64,000 nt of DNA from Cellulophaga sp. BC115SP (GTDB lineage Bacteria; Bacteroidota; Bacteroidia; Cytophagales; Spirosomataceae). The notes beneath the pieces are model-generated. The model worked only from the letters and a program-made list of their open reading frames with translations. It was not told where the DNA came from and did not search any database. The translations under genes and the position numbers were made by a program. The stretch lies in assembly GCF_009905545.1 (NCBI RefSeq), contig NZ_JAAALB010000014.1:86118-150117 (forward strand), in the 5' to 3' direction. This document shows, one piece after another, positions 25,245 to 35,338 of the stretch. Each line of letters begins with the position of its first letter. Within the stretch, counting starts at the first letter, position 1.

Positions 25245-26825
25245 ATGTCTGCAAAAGCTATTATCACATATTTATCATTAGGCATACTTCCAATTTTGTC
25301 AGCCGAGGCGCAGCAAGCTGTTCCTGATGCCAAATATGATGAGCCTCATCGTCTTCAATACCATTTTTCACCGCCCAAAGGTTGGATGAACGACCCTAAT
25401 GGTATGGTTTATTATCAAGGCGAATACCATTTGTTTTATCAACATTACCCTGATAAAAGTGTCTGGGGTCCAATGCACTGGGGGCATGCCATCAGTAAAA
25501 ATTTGACTCATTGGAAAAACCTTCCTATTGGTTTATATCCCGATTCTTTAGGCTATATCTTTTCAGGAAGTGCGGTAGTGGATTGGAAAAACACGAGCGG
25601 TTTTGGTAAAAACAACAAGCCTCCTTTGGTTGCCATGTTTACTTATCATAACCCTGTAGGCGAACGAGCAGGTACTATTGATTTCCAGACACAAGGAATA
25701 GCCTACAGCAACGATAACGGACGTACTTGGACAAAATATGCTCAAAATCCAGTTATCAAAAACCCAGGCATTCGTGATTTTAGAGACCCAAAAGTTAGCT
25801 GGGATGAGCAACATCAACAGTGGTTGGTAACTGTGGCAGCACAAGACCATGCCGAAATATGGACATCAAAAAATCTAAAAGACTGGCAACGTGCAAGTAG
25901 CTTTGGCAAAGAATGGGGCAATCATGGTGGTGTATGGGAATGCCCAGACTTCTTCCAATTGTCAACCCCTAAGGGTAAAAAATGGGTGCTTATCATCAAT
26001 ATCAACCCTGGTGCACCAAACGGCGGTTCGGGCACACAGTATTTTTTAGGAGATTTTGATGGAAAAAACTTTATTCTTGATGAATCTACAAAACCCTATA
26101 TTCAAAATAATCAAGGTTTGTGGATGGACTACGGTCGTGACAACTATGCAGGTGTAACTTGGTCAGATGTACCACAAAAAGACGGTCGAAGAATCTTGAT
26201 TGGTTGGATGAGCAACTGGCAATATGCCCAAAAAGTACCGACAGAAGCTTGGCGTAGTGCAGCTACACTCCCACGTGTATTGTCTTTACAAAAAACTACC
26301 CAAGGATACCGACTGATTTCTGAGCCTGTCAAAGAGTTAAAAGGTTTGAGAATTGCTGATAAAAGCTATGTTTTACCACAAGCCAAAACATTATCTGCCG
26401 AATCGTGGATGCCTCAACTGGGTTTCAAACCGACTTTATCAGAACTAGAAATAGAATTCGAAAAACCTCGTTCTGGGAAAGTTTCGTTGGTGTTTTCAAA
26501 TACAAAAGGAGAAAAATACAGCATAGGATACGATAGTCAGTCTAATCAATTTTACAGTGATAGAAGCCAAGCGGGTGACCATAGTTTCTCGAAAGAGTTT
26601 TTTGAGAAAATAGATATTGCTCCTCGTTTTACTGAAAATAATACCGTTAAACTACATTTGTTTGTTGATGTAGCTTCGGCCGAACTACTCGCAGATAATG
26701 GCAAAACTGTCATGACTGATATTTTCTTCCCAAGCGAAAACTTTAACCAATTTAGTATTCAATCCACAGAAGCAGGGGTAAAAGTAAAAACCTTGAAAAT
26801 CTGGGCTTTGAAAAAAGCTTGGTAA
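25245..26825 (+). CDS. GH32 fructan hydrolase (levanase/inulinase type), exported
   Basis: A 526-residue exo-acting beta-fructosidase candidate. ATG 25245 starts a signal peptide (AIITYLSLGILPILSAEA); the upstream TTG at 25203 is not needed. GH32 catalytic triad: Asp50 in WMNDPNG (nucleophile), Asp181 in FRDPK (transition-state stabiliser) and Glu232 in WECPDF (acid/base). The five-bladed propeller is followed by a C-terminal beta-sandwich (~390-526), as in exo-inulinases and levanases. It probably releases fructose in the periplasm or at the surface. It opens the fructan locus and is followed by a terminator, so it seems separately transcribed. Confidence 0.95.
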   Translation: MSAKAIITYLSLGILPILSAEAQQAVPDAKYDEPHRLQYHFSPPKGWMNDPNGMVYYQGEYHLFYQHYPDKSVWGPMHWGHAISKNLTHWKNLPIGLYPDSLGYIFSGSAVVDWKNTSGFGKNNKPPLVAMFTYHNPVGERAGTIDFQTQGIAYSNDNGRTWTKYAQNPVIKNPGIRDFRDPKVSWDEQHQQWLVTVAAQDHAEIWTSKNLKDWQRASSFGKEWGNHGGVWECPDFFQLSTPKGKKWVLIININPGAPNGGSGTQYFLGDFDGKNFILDESTKPYIQNNQGLWMDYGRDNYAGVTWSDVPQKDGRRILIGWMSNWQYAQKVPTEAWRSAATLPRVLSLQKTTQGYRLISEPVKELKGLRIADKSYVLPQAKTLSAESWMPQLGFKPTLSELEIEFEKPRSGKVSLVFSNTKGEKYSIGYDSQSNQFYSDRSQAGDHSFSKEFFEKIDIAPRFTENNTVKLHLFVDVASAELLADNGKTVMTDIFFPSENFNQFSIQSTEAGVKVKTLKIWALKKAW

Positions 26826-26873
26826 CGTAAGTATTTGAACTAAGACTCAAAGCATCTCAACCTGACCCCTTCT

Positions 26874-26918
26874 CAAAAAGATAAGCTATGTTTTTCCAAA
26901 CATTGTTTATCTTTTTGT
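26874..26918 (+). terminator. Terminator between the GH32 and regulator genes
   Basis: AAAAAGATAA (26875-26884) pairs with TTATCTTTTT (26907-26916), with an inner ATGTTT/AAACAT stem. It ends in a T-run and shortly precedes the regulator start. Confidence 0.8.
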
Positions 26919-26948
26919 CATTTAGGGATAACCCATTTCTTCATCAAT

Positions 26949-29657
26949 ATGAAAAAACATATCTCTTCCTATACATGGCTTTTTATGCTGATTATTTTGA
27001 TTTGTAGTGCCTGCCAATCAAACGAAAAACAGCATTTTCGTATCGGATTTTCACAATGTGGAATGGACGACCGTTGGCGTGAAGAAATGGTCGAGGGCAT
27101 GAATAGAGAACTAAGTTTTTACCCTGAACTTAGTATGATTCTGAAAGATTCCAAATGGAATAACAAGACTCAATACGCTCAAATTGAAGAACTTATAAAT
27201 CTCCCTGTTGATTTGCTCATTGTATCTCCCAATGATAGTAAATTTCTAGAGCCAGTTATTACCAAAGCTTACCAAAAAGGAATTCCCGTGCTGGTGGTTG
27301 ACCGTCGCGTTTTTTCTGACCAATTTACGGCTTTTGTGGGGGCAAACAACCTTGTTGTTGGTCAGCATGCTGGCGAATATGCCAATATTCTCCTCAACGG
27401 GCACGGGCGTGTATTAGAAGTAGGTTTCGGACCACGTACTGCACCTGCTTTGGGCAGACATAATGGATTTCATTCGGTTATTCAAAAGTATCCTCATATT
27501 CAATACGTTGACTATTTGAACAAAGACTGGGCGGATAAAGATTTGAGAGAAGCTTTGACTCAAAAACTCTCAAAAAATCCCAATCTAACCGACTTAATCT
27601 TTGCTCATAACGACCGTTGTGCCCTAATTGCCTACGACGTTTGTAAAGAATTAGGCATAGAAAAGAAAATCAAATTCATTGGCGTAGATGGTTTGGTTGG
27701 TAATAACTTGGGCTTAGATTTAGTCAAAAAAGGGATCATCAATGCCACCATTCTGTACCCTACAGGTGGCGAAGAGTCTATCCGTGTCGCAGCCAAAATA
27801 CTTCGCAAACAAGCTTTTGAAAAAGAAAATCAACTTTTCACCAGTGTTATTGATGCCCAAAATGTGAATATCATGTTGGCGCAACTCAATAAGTTAAAAG
27901 AGCAACACGCTGATATTGAGCGACAAGCCACCCGAATCAAAGATTTAACCAAGATATTTTCATCCCAACAAGCTGTTTTGTATCTATCCTTTTTCTTCTT
28001 GATTTTACTATTGCTTCTTGGTGCTGTACTATTCTATCTTTTCAGAGACCGTCAAGATTCCAACGTTCGCTTATCTGAACAAAATGAGGCAATTTTGAAT
28101 CAAAAAAATGAAATAGAACGTATCTCGCTATTGGCAAAACAAGCCACTGAAGATAAACTTCGTTTTTACTCTTACATTTCTCATGAGTTTCGAACGCCAC
28201 TGAGTCTTATCCTGACACCAACACAGGATATCCTTCACCGAAAAACCTTAGATGTCAAAGAAACGAGACAGGCGTTTTTATTGATTCAGAAAAATGCTAA
28301 TCGCCTTTTGAGGCTGGTTGATCAATTACTAGAATTAAGAAAGGTAGATTCTGGAAAAATGGAATTGAATCGCCAACAGCATGATTTAGTGAATTTTATC
28401 AAAGATATTGTGAACGATTTTCAGGTAAAAGCTAAAAGTCAACAAATCGATTTACAGTTTATTTGCCCATTCAAGACCCTACCTTTTTCATTTGATGCCG
28501 AGAAGTTAGATAAAGTTTTTTTCAATATCATTTCCAATGCTTTCAAATACACGCCCGATGGTGGCGCTATCCACATTTCGTTATTGAAAAATGTGGAAAA
28601 GTTAGAAGTGCTCATTTCTGACAATGGCATCGGAATGACCCAAGAAGAAAAAGAAAGAGCTTTTGATTTGTTTTATCGAGGCAATCAAAATATTTCGTTG
28701 GGAACAGGTTTGGGCTTGGCACTTTCTAGGGAATTTTTGACCTTACACCAAGGAGAAATCGAGGTCGAATCTCAAAAAGGGAAAGGCACCACCTTCAAAA
28801 TTATTTTACCAATACTCGCTTCAGAAGACACAGAAGGCATTTCGCTGATGCCACATTATACCAAAGAGGATATTGAACCAACAGTGGTGGTGGATACTCC
28901 TGCCGTTCAGCATCATGAAAATACGCTTGTTTTGATTGAAGATAATCCAGATTTACGACTTTTCTTGAAACAAAAATTACAACAATTCTACAATGTTGTA
29001 AGCGTAGAAACCGCTGAAGCAGGCTGGACTGAAATATTGAGCAATATCCCCGATTTGATTATCAGCGATGTCATGTTGCCTGGTATGGATGGATTTTCAT
29101 TGACGCAAAAAATCAAAAATGATTTTCGCTCATCGCATATTCCTGTGATTTTGTTGACAGCCAAAGGGCAAACCGAAAACCAAATCGAAGGTACTCGTGC
29201 AGGAGCAGATGCTTATATTCCGAAGCCTTTTAATCAGCAACTTTTGGAGGAAAAAATCAAAGGCCTCCTCGACAATCGTGATAGAATGCGCAGAAGATTT
29301 TCGGGCGAAATTACCAACCCAAGTCAAATCCAAAAAGGTGAGCGCAAATTCTTAGTAGAGTTTGAATTATTACTAGAAAAACACCTCACGGAAAGCACTC
29401 TTTCGGTCGAAAAACTTAGTCGGGAGTTGGGTATGTCAAGAGTCCAGCTTTTTAGAAAAATTTCTGCCTTGACCAACAAAAATGTAACAGACTATATTGC
29501 CGATTTCAAACTATTAAAAGCCAAAGCATTGCTCAAAGAATCAGACAAAACCATCTCTGAAATAGCCTACGAACTTGGATTTAATAACCCTAGTTATTTC
29601 ACAACTTTCTTCAAGCAGAAAACCAATCAAACCCCTTCGGAATGGCGAAACAGTTGA
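26949..29657 (+). CDS. Hybrid two-component sensor/regulator with periplasmic sugar-binding domain (HTCS)
   Basis: A 902-residue membrane regulator that senses sugar in the periplasm and activates transcription in the cytoplasm. Order: leader ending LICSAC (~17-22), a periplasmic-binding-protein-like domain (~30-310, RIGFSQCGMDDRWREEM and DLIFAHNDRCALIAYD), a membrane segment (~343-365), coiled coil, histidine kinase (H-box His412 in YISHEFRTPLSL; ATPase boxes NIISNAFKYTPDGG and GTGLGLALSREF), receiver domain (~660-770, phospho-acceptor Asp707, Lys759) and AraC-type helix-turn-helix (~810-900). The architecture matches the fructose-sensing HTCS known from gut Bacteroides fructan loci, so fructose is the likely signal. 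Confidence 0.95.
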   Translation: MKKHISSYTWLFMLIILICSACQSNEKQHFRIGFSQCGMDDRWREEMVEGMNRELSFYPELSMILKDSKWNNKTQYAQIEELINLPVDLLIVSPNDSKFLEPVITKAYQKGIPVLVVDRRVFSDQFTAFVGANNLVVGQHAGEYANILLNGHGRVLEVGFGPRTAPALGRHNGFHSVIQKYPHIQYVDYLNKDWADKDLREALTQKLSKNPNLTDLIFAHNDRCALIAYDVCKELGIEKKIKFIGVDGLVGNNLGLDLVKKGIINATILYPTGGEESIRVAAKILRKQAFEKENQLFTSVIDAQNVNIMLAQLNKLKEQHADIERQATRIKDLTKIFSSQQAVLYLSFFFLILLLLLGAVLFYLFRDRQDSNVRLSEQNEAILNQKNEIERISLLAKQATEDKLRFYSYISHEFRTPLSLILTPTQDILHRKTLDVKETRQAFLLIQKNANRLLRLVDQLLELRKVDSGKMELNRQQHDLVNFIKDIVNDFQVKAKSQQIDLQFICPFKTLPFSFDAEKLDKVFFNIISNAFKYTPDGGAIHISLLKNVEKLEVLISDNGIGMTQEEKERAFDLFYRGNQNISLGTGLGLALSREFLTLHQGEIEVESQKGKGTTFKIILPILASEDTEGISLMPHYTKEDIEPTVVVDTPAVQHHENTLVLIEDNPDLRLFLKQKLQQFYNVVSVETAEAGWTEILSNIPDLIISDVMLPGMDGFSLTQKIKNDFRSSHIPVILLTAKGQTENQIEGTRAGADAYIPKPFNQQLLEEKIKGLLDNRDRMRRRFSGEITNPSQIQKGERKFLVEFELLLEKHLTESTLSVEKLSRELGMSRVQLFRKISALTNKNVTDYIADFKLLKAKALLKESDKTISEIAYELGFNNPSYFTTFFKQKTNQTPSEWRNS

Positions 29658-29751
29658 TGTAACATTATTTGAATCTATGCAACATAAGCAATAAATTCAT
29701 TTTTAAAAAATCAAACAATACACTCATAATCAATACATTATCTCAATGTAT
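29657..29751 (+). promoter_or_regulatory. Candidate operator upstream of the sugar porter
   Basis: ATGTAACATTATTT (29657-29670) resembles the GH32 copies. ATCAATACATTA (29729-29740), four bases, then AATGTAT (29745-29751) repeats the GH32 upstream dyad exactly in its left half. ATACATT and AATGTAT form a perfect 7-bp inverted repeat. Confidence 0.5.
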
Positions 29752-29804
29752 CAATTATAAAACTCTTTGAATGAAAACTGACAATAAATGACCATAACTT
29801 AGTC

Positions 29805-29812
29805 TAATTTTG
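29805..29812 (+). promoter_or_regulatory. Possible -7 box for the sugar porter operon
   Basis: TAATTTTG fits TAnnTTTG and lies 25 bases before the start codon. No TTG is seen 19 bases upstream, as expected if an activator is required. Confidence 0.35.
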
Positions 29813-29837
29813 GTTCATCAAAATTCAAAAGTCTATC

Positions 29838-31166
29838 ATGAATCAAAATTTAAAACTAGTATTATGGTCGTTATCTGCTGCATTAGGAGGATTCCTATTT
29901 GGCTTTGACACGGCAGTTATTTCGGGCGTAGAGCAAACCCTCCAGCACCTCTGGAATCTCAATGTCTTTGAGCACGGACTTACCGTTTCAATTGCATTAA
30001 TTGGGACCGTAATGGGTTCATTATTGGGAGGTATTCCTGCACAACAATACGGTCGTCGTTTTACCTTATTATTAATCGCTATCTTTTATTTAGTAGCCTC
30101 TTTAGGCACAGCTTTCGCTCCCAATTGGAGTATCTTCTTGTTGTTTAGATTTCTGGGTGGTTTAGGCGTTGGGATTTCTTCGGTGGTAGCACCGATGTAT
30201 ATTTCCGAAATAGCACCTCCTAGCAAAAGAGGTCGTTTGGTTGCCATGTTTCAGTTCAATGTTGTACTGGGAATCCTGATGGCCTATTTATCCAACTTTC
30301 TTTTATCTGAAGTTTTTGCTGAAGCTTGGCGCTGGATGCTGGGTATTCAAGCTTTACCATCCTTACTTTTTATCGTAACAGTATTACTCATTCCAGAAAG
30401 TCCACGATGGTTGGTATTGGTAAAAAAGGATTTTCAAACAGCCAAAACTATTCTTGAAACAATCGATGCGCAAAATGCAGAAAAGATTTTAGCACAAATT
30501 CAAGAAAATGCTCAATCACAAGGCAAAAGCAAATTCAGCTTACTTTGGCAACCTGCTTATCGTCGTCCATTGACCTTATCGGTACTATTTGCGGTGTTTA
30601 ACCAAGTATCGGGAATCAATGCCATTATCTACTTTGCTCCACGCATTTTCGAAATGTCAGGACTAGGCAAAGACTCCTCTCTTCTATCGTCGGCGGGAAT
30701 AGGTTTAGTCAACTTACTTTCAACGCTTTTGGGAATCGCCATTATCGACAAATTTGGTCGCAGAGCACTTATGCGTTGGGGTTCCATTGGGTTGGTAGTA
30801 GCGCTAGTATTGGTTGCACAGTCATTCTATTTGGGGGGCAATAGCCTTTGGGTTCCTTTTTATCTCTTCCTATTTATTGGATTCTTTGGATTTTCGCAGG
30901 GCGCTGTGATTTGGGTATTCATTGCCGAGATATTCCCCAACGAAGTGCGAGCGTATGGACAAGCGATTGGGAGTTTTACCCACTGGATATTGGCAGCCAT
31001 CATCACATTTACCTTTCCCTATTTGGCCGAAACCCTCGGAGGAGGAATCACCTTTAGCTTTTTTGCTTTGATGATGGTTATTCAAGGATTTTTTGCTTGG
31101 AAAATCATGCCCGAAACCAAAGGAACAAGTCTCGAAAATTCTGAAATAACCGTTTTAGCTCATTAA
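29838..31166 (+). CDS. Sugar porter (MFS), probably fructose importer
   Basis: A 442-residue, 12-helix inner-membrane transporter of the sugar porter subfamily. Landmarks are FGFDTAVISGVEQTL (helix 1), GRRFTLL, RFLGGLGVGISSVVAPMYIS, PESPRWLV (end of helix 6), NQVSGINAIIYFAP (helix 7), and PETKGTSLE at the C-terminus. It would move hexose into the cytoplasm by cation symport. It is first in the porter-kinase-SusC-SusD row; the kinase gene begins 14 bases after its stop, so the two are co-transcribed. The context makes fructose the likely substrate; the sequence alone does not fix it. Confidence 0.93.
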   Translation: MNQNLKLVLWSLSAALGGFLFGFDTAVISGVEQTLQHLWNLNVFEHGLTVSIALIGTVMGSLLGGIPAQQYGRRFTLLLIAIFYLVASLGTAFAPNWSIFLLFRFLGGLGVGISSVVAPMYISEIAPPSKRGRLVAMFQFNVVLGILMAYLSNFLLSEVFAEAWRWMLGIQALPSLLFIVTVLLIPESPRWLVLVKKDFQTAKTILETIDAQNAEKILAQIQENAQSQGKSKFSLLWQPAYRRPLTLSVLFAVFNQVSGINAIIYFAPRIFEMSGLGKDSSLLSSAGIGLVNLLSTLLGIAIIDKFGRRALMRWGSIGLVVALVLVAQSFYLGGNSLWVPFYLFLFIGFFGFSQGAVIWVFIAEIFPNEVRAYGQAIGSFTHWILAAIITFTFPYLAETLGGGITFSFFALMMVIQGFFAWKIMPETKGTSLENSEITVLAH

Positions 31167-31180
31167 TCTTTTTATTTCAA

Positions 31181-32095
31181 ATGAAACAATTTGTATGCTT
31201 TGGCGAGATGCTTTGGGATATGCTTCCTAGTGGAAAAATCCCTGGTGGTGCTCCTATGAACGTAGCCATTCATCTCAAACATTTTGGTCATCAGGTATCT
31301 ATTATCAGTCGTATCGGGAGCGATGACCTAGGCAAAGAGTTAATAGATTTTGTCAAAAGTAAAGAACTCAATTGTCAACTCATTCAGCAAGGCAATACTC
31401 ATTTGACGGGCGTTGTAAAAGTCAATATGGATGACAAAAGCAATGTGACTTACAAAATCGTCAAACCTGTAGCATGGGACTATATCCAGTCAGAGCCTCT
31501 TGCCTTAGACACCGTTGCTCAAGCTGATTGTTTGGTATTTGGAAGTTTATCGGCACGCTCACCACAAAGTTTTGAAACACTAAAGGAGCTTTTGCAAGTC
31601 GCCAAATTCAAAGTACTAGATGTGAATCTCCGACCGCCGTATTATGATACCACCACGCTTTCATATCTGATGACACAAGCCGATGTGGTCAAGCTCAATC
31701 ACCATGAGTTAGCCGAAATCTGCTCTTGGTTTTTTGTAGAAAATACACTCGAAGAGCAAATTTCAAGATTAGCGACGCATTTCCAACTCAAAACGATCTG
31801 CGTCACACTGGGTCCCGACGGTGCGGTGCTTTACCATCAAGGTTTGTTTTATCGAAGCGAAGGTTTTCCAGTAGAAGTATGTGATACCATCGGTAGTGGC
31901 GATTCATTTTTGGCAAGTTTTCTATCTAGTTTTTTACAAAATGACCACTACGAATATGCCTTACAAAAAGCCTGTGCAGTAGGAGCTTTGGTAGCGACAC
32001 ATCACGGTGCTACGCCATTTATTTCTGAAGAAAGTATCGAAAAATATTTAGAGGAAAAGGCACAAACAGATAAAACAAATATGACTATGTCCTAG
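31181..32095 (+). CDS. PfkB-family carbohydrate kinase, probable fructokinase
   Basis: A 304-residue ribokinase-fold sugar kinase. The N-terminal GEMLWDMLPSGKIPGGAPMNVAIHL (two glycines of the first PfkB signature, ~8-32) and the C-terminal DTIGSGDSF (235-243), where Asp241 is the expected catalytic base, are clear. The enzyme would phosphorylate fructose to fructose 6-phosphate for glycolysis. The inference of fructose comes from neighbours (GH32, sugar porter). It is cytoplasmic. It has a 14-base gap from the porter gene and 96 bases to susC. Confidence 0.92.
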   Translation: MKQFVCFGEMLWDMLPSGKIPGGAPMNVAIHLKHFGHQVSIISRIGSDDLGKELIDFVKSKELNCQLIQQGNTHLTGVVKVNMDDKSNVTYKIVKPVAWDYIQSEPLALDTVAQADCLVFGSLSARSPQSFETLKELLQVAKFKVLDVNLRPPYYDTTTLSYLMTQADVVKLNHHELAEICSWFFVENTLEEQISRLATHFQLKTICVTLGPDGAVLYHQGLFYRSEGFPVEVCDTIGSGDSFLASFLSSFLQNDHYEYALQKACAVGALVATHHGATPFISEESIEKYLEEKAQTDKTNMTMS

Positions 32096-32191
32096 AGGAC
32101 TAATGTATCTCTTCGACATAGAAACACTCCATGCCTTTGTGCCTTTGCCACTTTGTCCCTCAAAATCTTATAACTAATAAATCCTAAAATA

Positions 32192-35100
32192 ATGAGAAAA
32201 AATTTATTACTCTTTTTCCTCTTGTCGATGTTGGGACTTTCCCAGCAATCGCTTGCACAACAACGCACTATTACGGGTAAAGTAATAGCTGCCGAAACTA
32301 GAGAAACCTTGATTGGTGCTAATATCCAAATCACAGGTACAACCAAAGGAACCTCTACGAATGCTGAAGGCTATTTTACGTTGACAGTTCCAGAAACGGC
32401 AAAAAGTTTGACAGTGTCTTATGTAGGTTACACCACACAAACAGTTACCATTGGCACACAAAGCAGCCTTGTTATTGCCCTTGAGTCTAGCAATCAACTC
32501 AACGAAGTTGTTGTAGTTGGTTATACATCTTCACGTAAGCAAGACCTCACAGGTTCGGTAGCGGTTGTGGATATGAAACCTCTCAAAAACATTAGTTCGG
32601 GTAACCCAATGCAAGCCTTACAAGGTCGTGTGGCAGGTTTGTATATCGAAAAAGATGGCTCGCCTAATGGCTCAAACAGCCGTATTTTGATTCGTGGTGC
32701 CAATACTTTGGGTAATAACGACCCATTGTATATCATCGACGGTATTCCGACAACACGTCCAGAAGTTTTCCAAAATATTAGCCCAACCAATATCGAATCG
32801 GTACAGGTGTTGAAAGATGCTTCGGCTGAATCAATCTACGGTGCACGTGCATCAAACGGGGTAATTATCGTAACAACCAAAAATGGTGGAAATACCAATG
32901 GAAAGGTGGAGTTCCAGTTCAATAGCAGTGTTTCTTTCCAGTCAGAAAAAGCGATGCGCTTCAAAATGCTCAATGCCGTTGACCGCGGTAGAGCACTTTG
33001 GCAGGCATCCATCAACGATGGACAAGACCCAGCTTCGGGATATGGTGAGATTTACAATTTTGATTGGAACAAAAACTTTAGCAATCCTATACTCAATAGC
33101 GTTACGCCAAAACCATTTGTAGGTGGAGATCCAAACACACCTGTTGGCGATACAGATTGGCAATCAGTCATGTACAAAATGGGCGTAGTTACTCGCAACG
33201 ATTTCACGATTTCGACAGGTAATAAAACATCATCGTTAGAGGTAAACTTTGGTCAGTTGAAAAACACAGGTATGCTCCGTTTTACGAATTATGACCGTTT
33301 AAGTGGTAGTGTAAATGCTATGACGCGTGCTTTCAATGATAAAGTTCGTATTGGCTTAAACCTTCGCGTGGCTAACTCAAACGAAACTCTTACGGCTACC
33401 GATTTGGGTGGTGCTACTACGACAGGATTGGCAGTGAGCTTAGTTCCAACCATTCCAGTGTACCAAAAAGACGGTGTGACTTATGCGGGTGCATCGGGTG
33501 GTGGTTATTCTGACCGTAACAACCCATTGCACATGCAGGATATTGCGAAATGGAACAATGCTAATCGTTTGAGTACTTTCGGAAATATCTTTATTGAGGT
33601 ACAACCTATCAAAAACTTATTCTTCAAAACCAATTTAGGAGCAGATAACGCTAGTTACCAAAATAAGATTATTACACCAACTTTCTCAGAAGGTGCTTTT
33701 AACCGTACTACTAACAGTTTGACCTTTGACCAAAACCAATATTTGAGTTTAACTTGGTCAAATACCCTTCGCTATAACTGGGATTTGAACGACAAACATC
33801 AATTCAAATTCTTATTGGGGACAGAATATATCAAGACGACCCTCAATACGCAATTCTTGAAAAAAGAAGGATATGCTTTACAAAACGAAGACTATTTCAC
33901 TTTGAGTGCAGGTACAGGTAATACAACACTTACAGGTAACGTAACAGGTAATATCCTATTCTCACAATTCGGTCGTGTAGATTATACTTACAGCGATAAA
34001 TATTTGGCAGCATTAACGGTTCGTCGCGATGGTTCGTCAAGATTTGGTACCGACAACCGCTATGGTATTTTCCCTGCGGCATCATTGGGTTGGAAATTGG
34101 ATAAAGAAGATTTCTTGAAAAACAATAATACTGTTTCTGAACTAAAACTTCGTGCTGGTATTGGTCGTGTAGGTAACCAACAAATTGGAGATATTGCTCG
34201 TTTTGGGTTGTTTGACACACGCTATGGCACTACGCAAGCACAATTGGTAGGTGGTTTCTGGGAGCAATACATGAACATCGGAACGGCGTATTCTCTTTCT
34301 GGAGCTAATACAGGTACTTTACCATCGGGTTTTGTACAAATTCAAGCAGCCAACGCAGGTTTGAAATGGGAAACTACTGACGAAGTAAACGCAGGTATCG
34401 ACTTTGCCTTTTTGAATAATAAATTCTTTGGTTCATTTGACTACTTTACTCGTCAAACTACAGGTATTTTGATTACGCCTCCAGTGGCAGCAACATTAGG
34501 TGAAGGTCAAACCAAAGCGGTAAACGGTGCTTCTAAATCAAACAAAGGTTGGGAATTGGTATTGGGTTATCATGGTGAAGTAAACAACGGTTTGAAATAC
34601 AATGTATCAGCCAACTTCGCTCATTTTAGAGATAAAATCACTGAATTGCCTGAAGAAGTACGCCCAGCCTATCCTGGCAACTTAGTAAGCACTATTATCG
34701 GACATTCACAATTTGATATTTTCGGTTACAAAACTGCGGGCTTATTCCAGTCACAAGCGGAGGTAGATGCTGCGCCACAACAGGTAGGTGCTGCCCCAGG
34801 ACGTATCCGCTATGTAGATATTAACAATGACGGTAAAATCGACGACCTTGACCGCACTTGGATTGGTACTACCCTTCCTACCTTGGAATATGGTATTCGT
34901 TTTGACATGACTTACAAAAACTTTGATGTGTCTTTATTTGGTTCGGGTGTAGCAGGTCGTACAGGTTTTGATGTGTACACGACTTATAACAACCTTATGC
35001 GTAGCCGTGAAAACGTAGGACCTGGCGTATTCGATGCTTGGACTCCACAACACACTAACACAACTGTACCAGCACTTACCTTGAAAGACAACAACAACGA

Positions 35101-35338
35101 GACTCGTACTTCGGACTATTTTATGGTAAATACTTCTTACTTCAAAATGCGTAATGTTCAAGTGGGTTATACACTTACACCAAAAGCTGTTTTCTCAAAG
35201 CTACGTGTATATGTAATGGGCGAAAACTTATTCTGGATTAAAAGCAAAAGCTACCAAGGTCCAGACCCTGAGCGTATCGACATCAACCCAGTGCCTATTC
35301 CTCAAACATTCACATTCGGCGTAAATGCATCGTTTTAA
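32192..35338 (+). CDS. SusC/RagA-type TonB-dependent outer-membrane transporter
   Basis: A 1048-residue outer-membrane channel that imports oligosaccharides with TonB energy. A signal peptide (LLLFFLLSMLGLSQQSLAQ) is followed by a carboxypeptidase-regulatory-like beta-domain (RTITGKVIAAETRETLIGANI to about 100), the NEVVVVGY TonB-box-like segment (~105-112), the plug with ALQGRVAGLYIEKDGSPNG and YIIDGIPTTRP, and a 22-strand barrel ending in FTFGVNASF. The final aromatic residue fits barrel assembly. It is paired with the SusD gene 144 bases downstream. It would take up fructo-oligosaccharides. Confidence 0.97.
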   Translation: MRKNLLLFFLLSMLGLSQQSLAQQRTITGKVIAAETRETLIGANIQITGTTKGTSTNAEGYFTLTVPETAKSLTVSYVGYTTQTVTIGTQSSLVIALESSNQLNEVVVVGYTSSRKQDLTGSVAVVDMKPLKNISSGNPMQALQGRVAGLYIEKDGSPNGSNSRILIRGANTLGNNDPLYIIDGIPTTRPEVFQNISPTNIESVQVLKDASAESIYGARASNGVIIVTTKNGGNTNGKVEFQFNSSVSFQSEKAMRFKMLNAVDRGRALWQASINDGQDPASGYGEIYNFDWNKNFSNPILNSVTPKPFVGGDPNTPVGDTDWQSVMYKMGVVTRNDFTISTGNKTSSLEVNFGQLKNTGMLRFTNYDRLSGSVNAMTRAFNDKVRIGLNLRVANSNETLTATDLGGATTTGLAVSLVPTIPVYQKDGVTYAGASGGGYSDRNNPLHMQDIAKWNNANRLSTFGNIFIEVQPIKNLFFKTNLGADNASYQNKIITPTFSEGAFNRTTNSLTFDQNQYLSLTWSNTLRYNWDLNDKHQFKFLLGTEYIKTTLNTQFLKKEGYALQNEDYFTLSAGTGNTTLTGNVTGNILFSQFGRVDYTYSDKYLAALTVRRDGSSRFGTDNRYGIFPAASLGWKLDKEDFLKNNNTVSELKLRAGIGRVGNQQIGDIARFGLFDTRYGTTQAQLVGGFWEQYMNIGTAYSLSGANTGTLPSGFVQIQAANAGLKWETTDEVNAGIDFAFLNNKFFGSFDYFTRQTTGILITPPVAATLGEGQTKAVNGASKSNKGWELVLGYHGEVNNGLKYNVSANFAHFRDKITELPEEVRPAYPGNLVSTIIGHSQFDIFGYKTAGLFQSQAEVDAAPQQVGAAPGRIRYVDINNDGKIDDLDRTWIGTTLPTLEYGIRFDMTYKNFDVSLFGSGVAGRTGFDVYTTYNNLMRSRENVGPGVFDAWTPQHTNTTVPALTLKDNNNETRTSDYFMVNTSYFKMRNVQVGYTLTPKAVFSKLRVYVMGENLFWIKSKSYQGPDPERIDINPVPIPQTFTFGVNASF

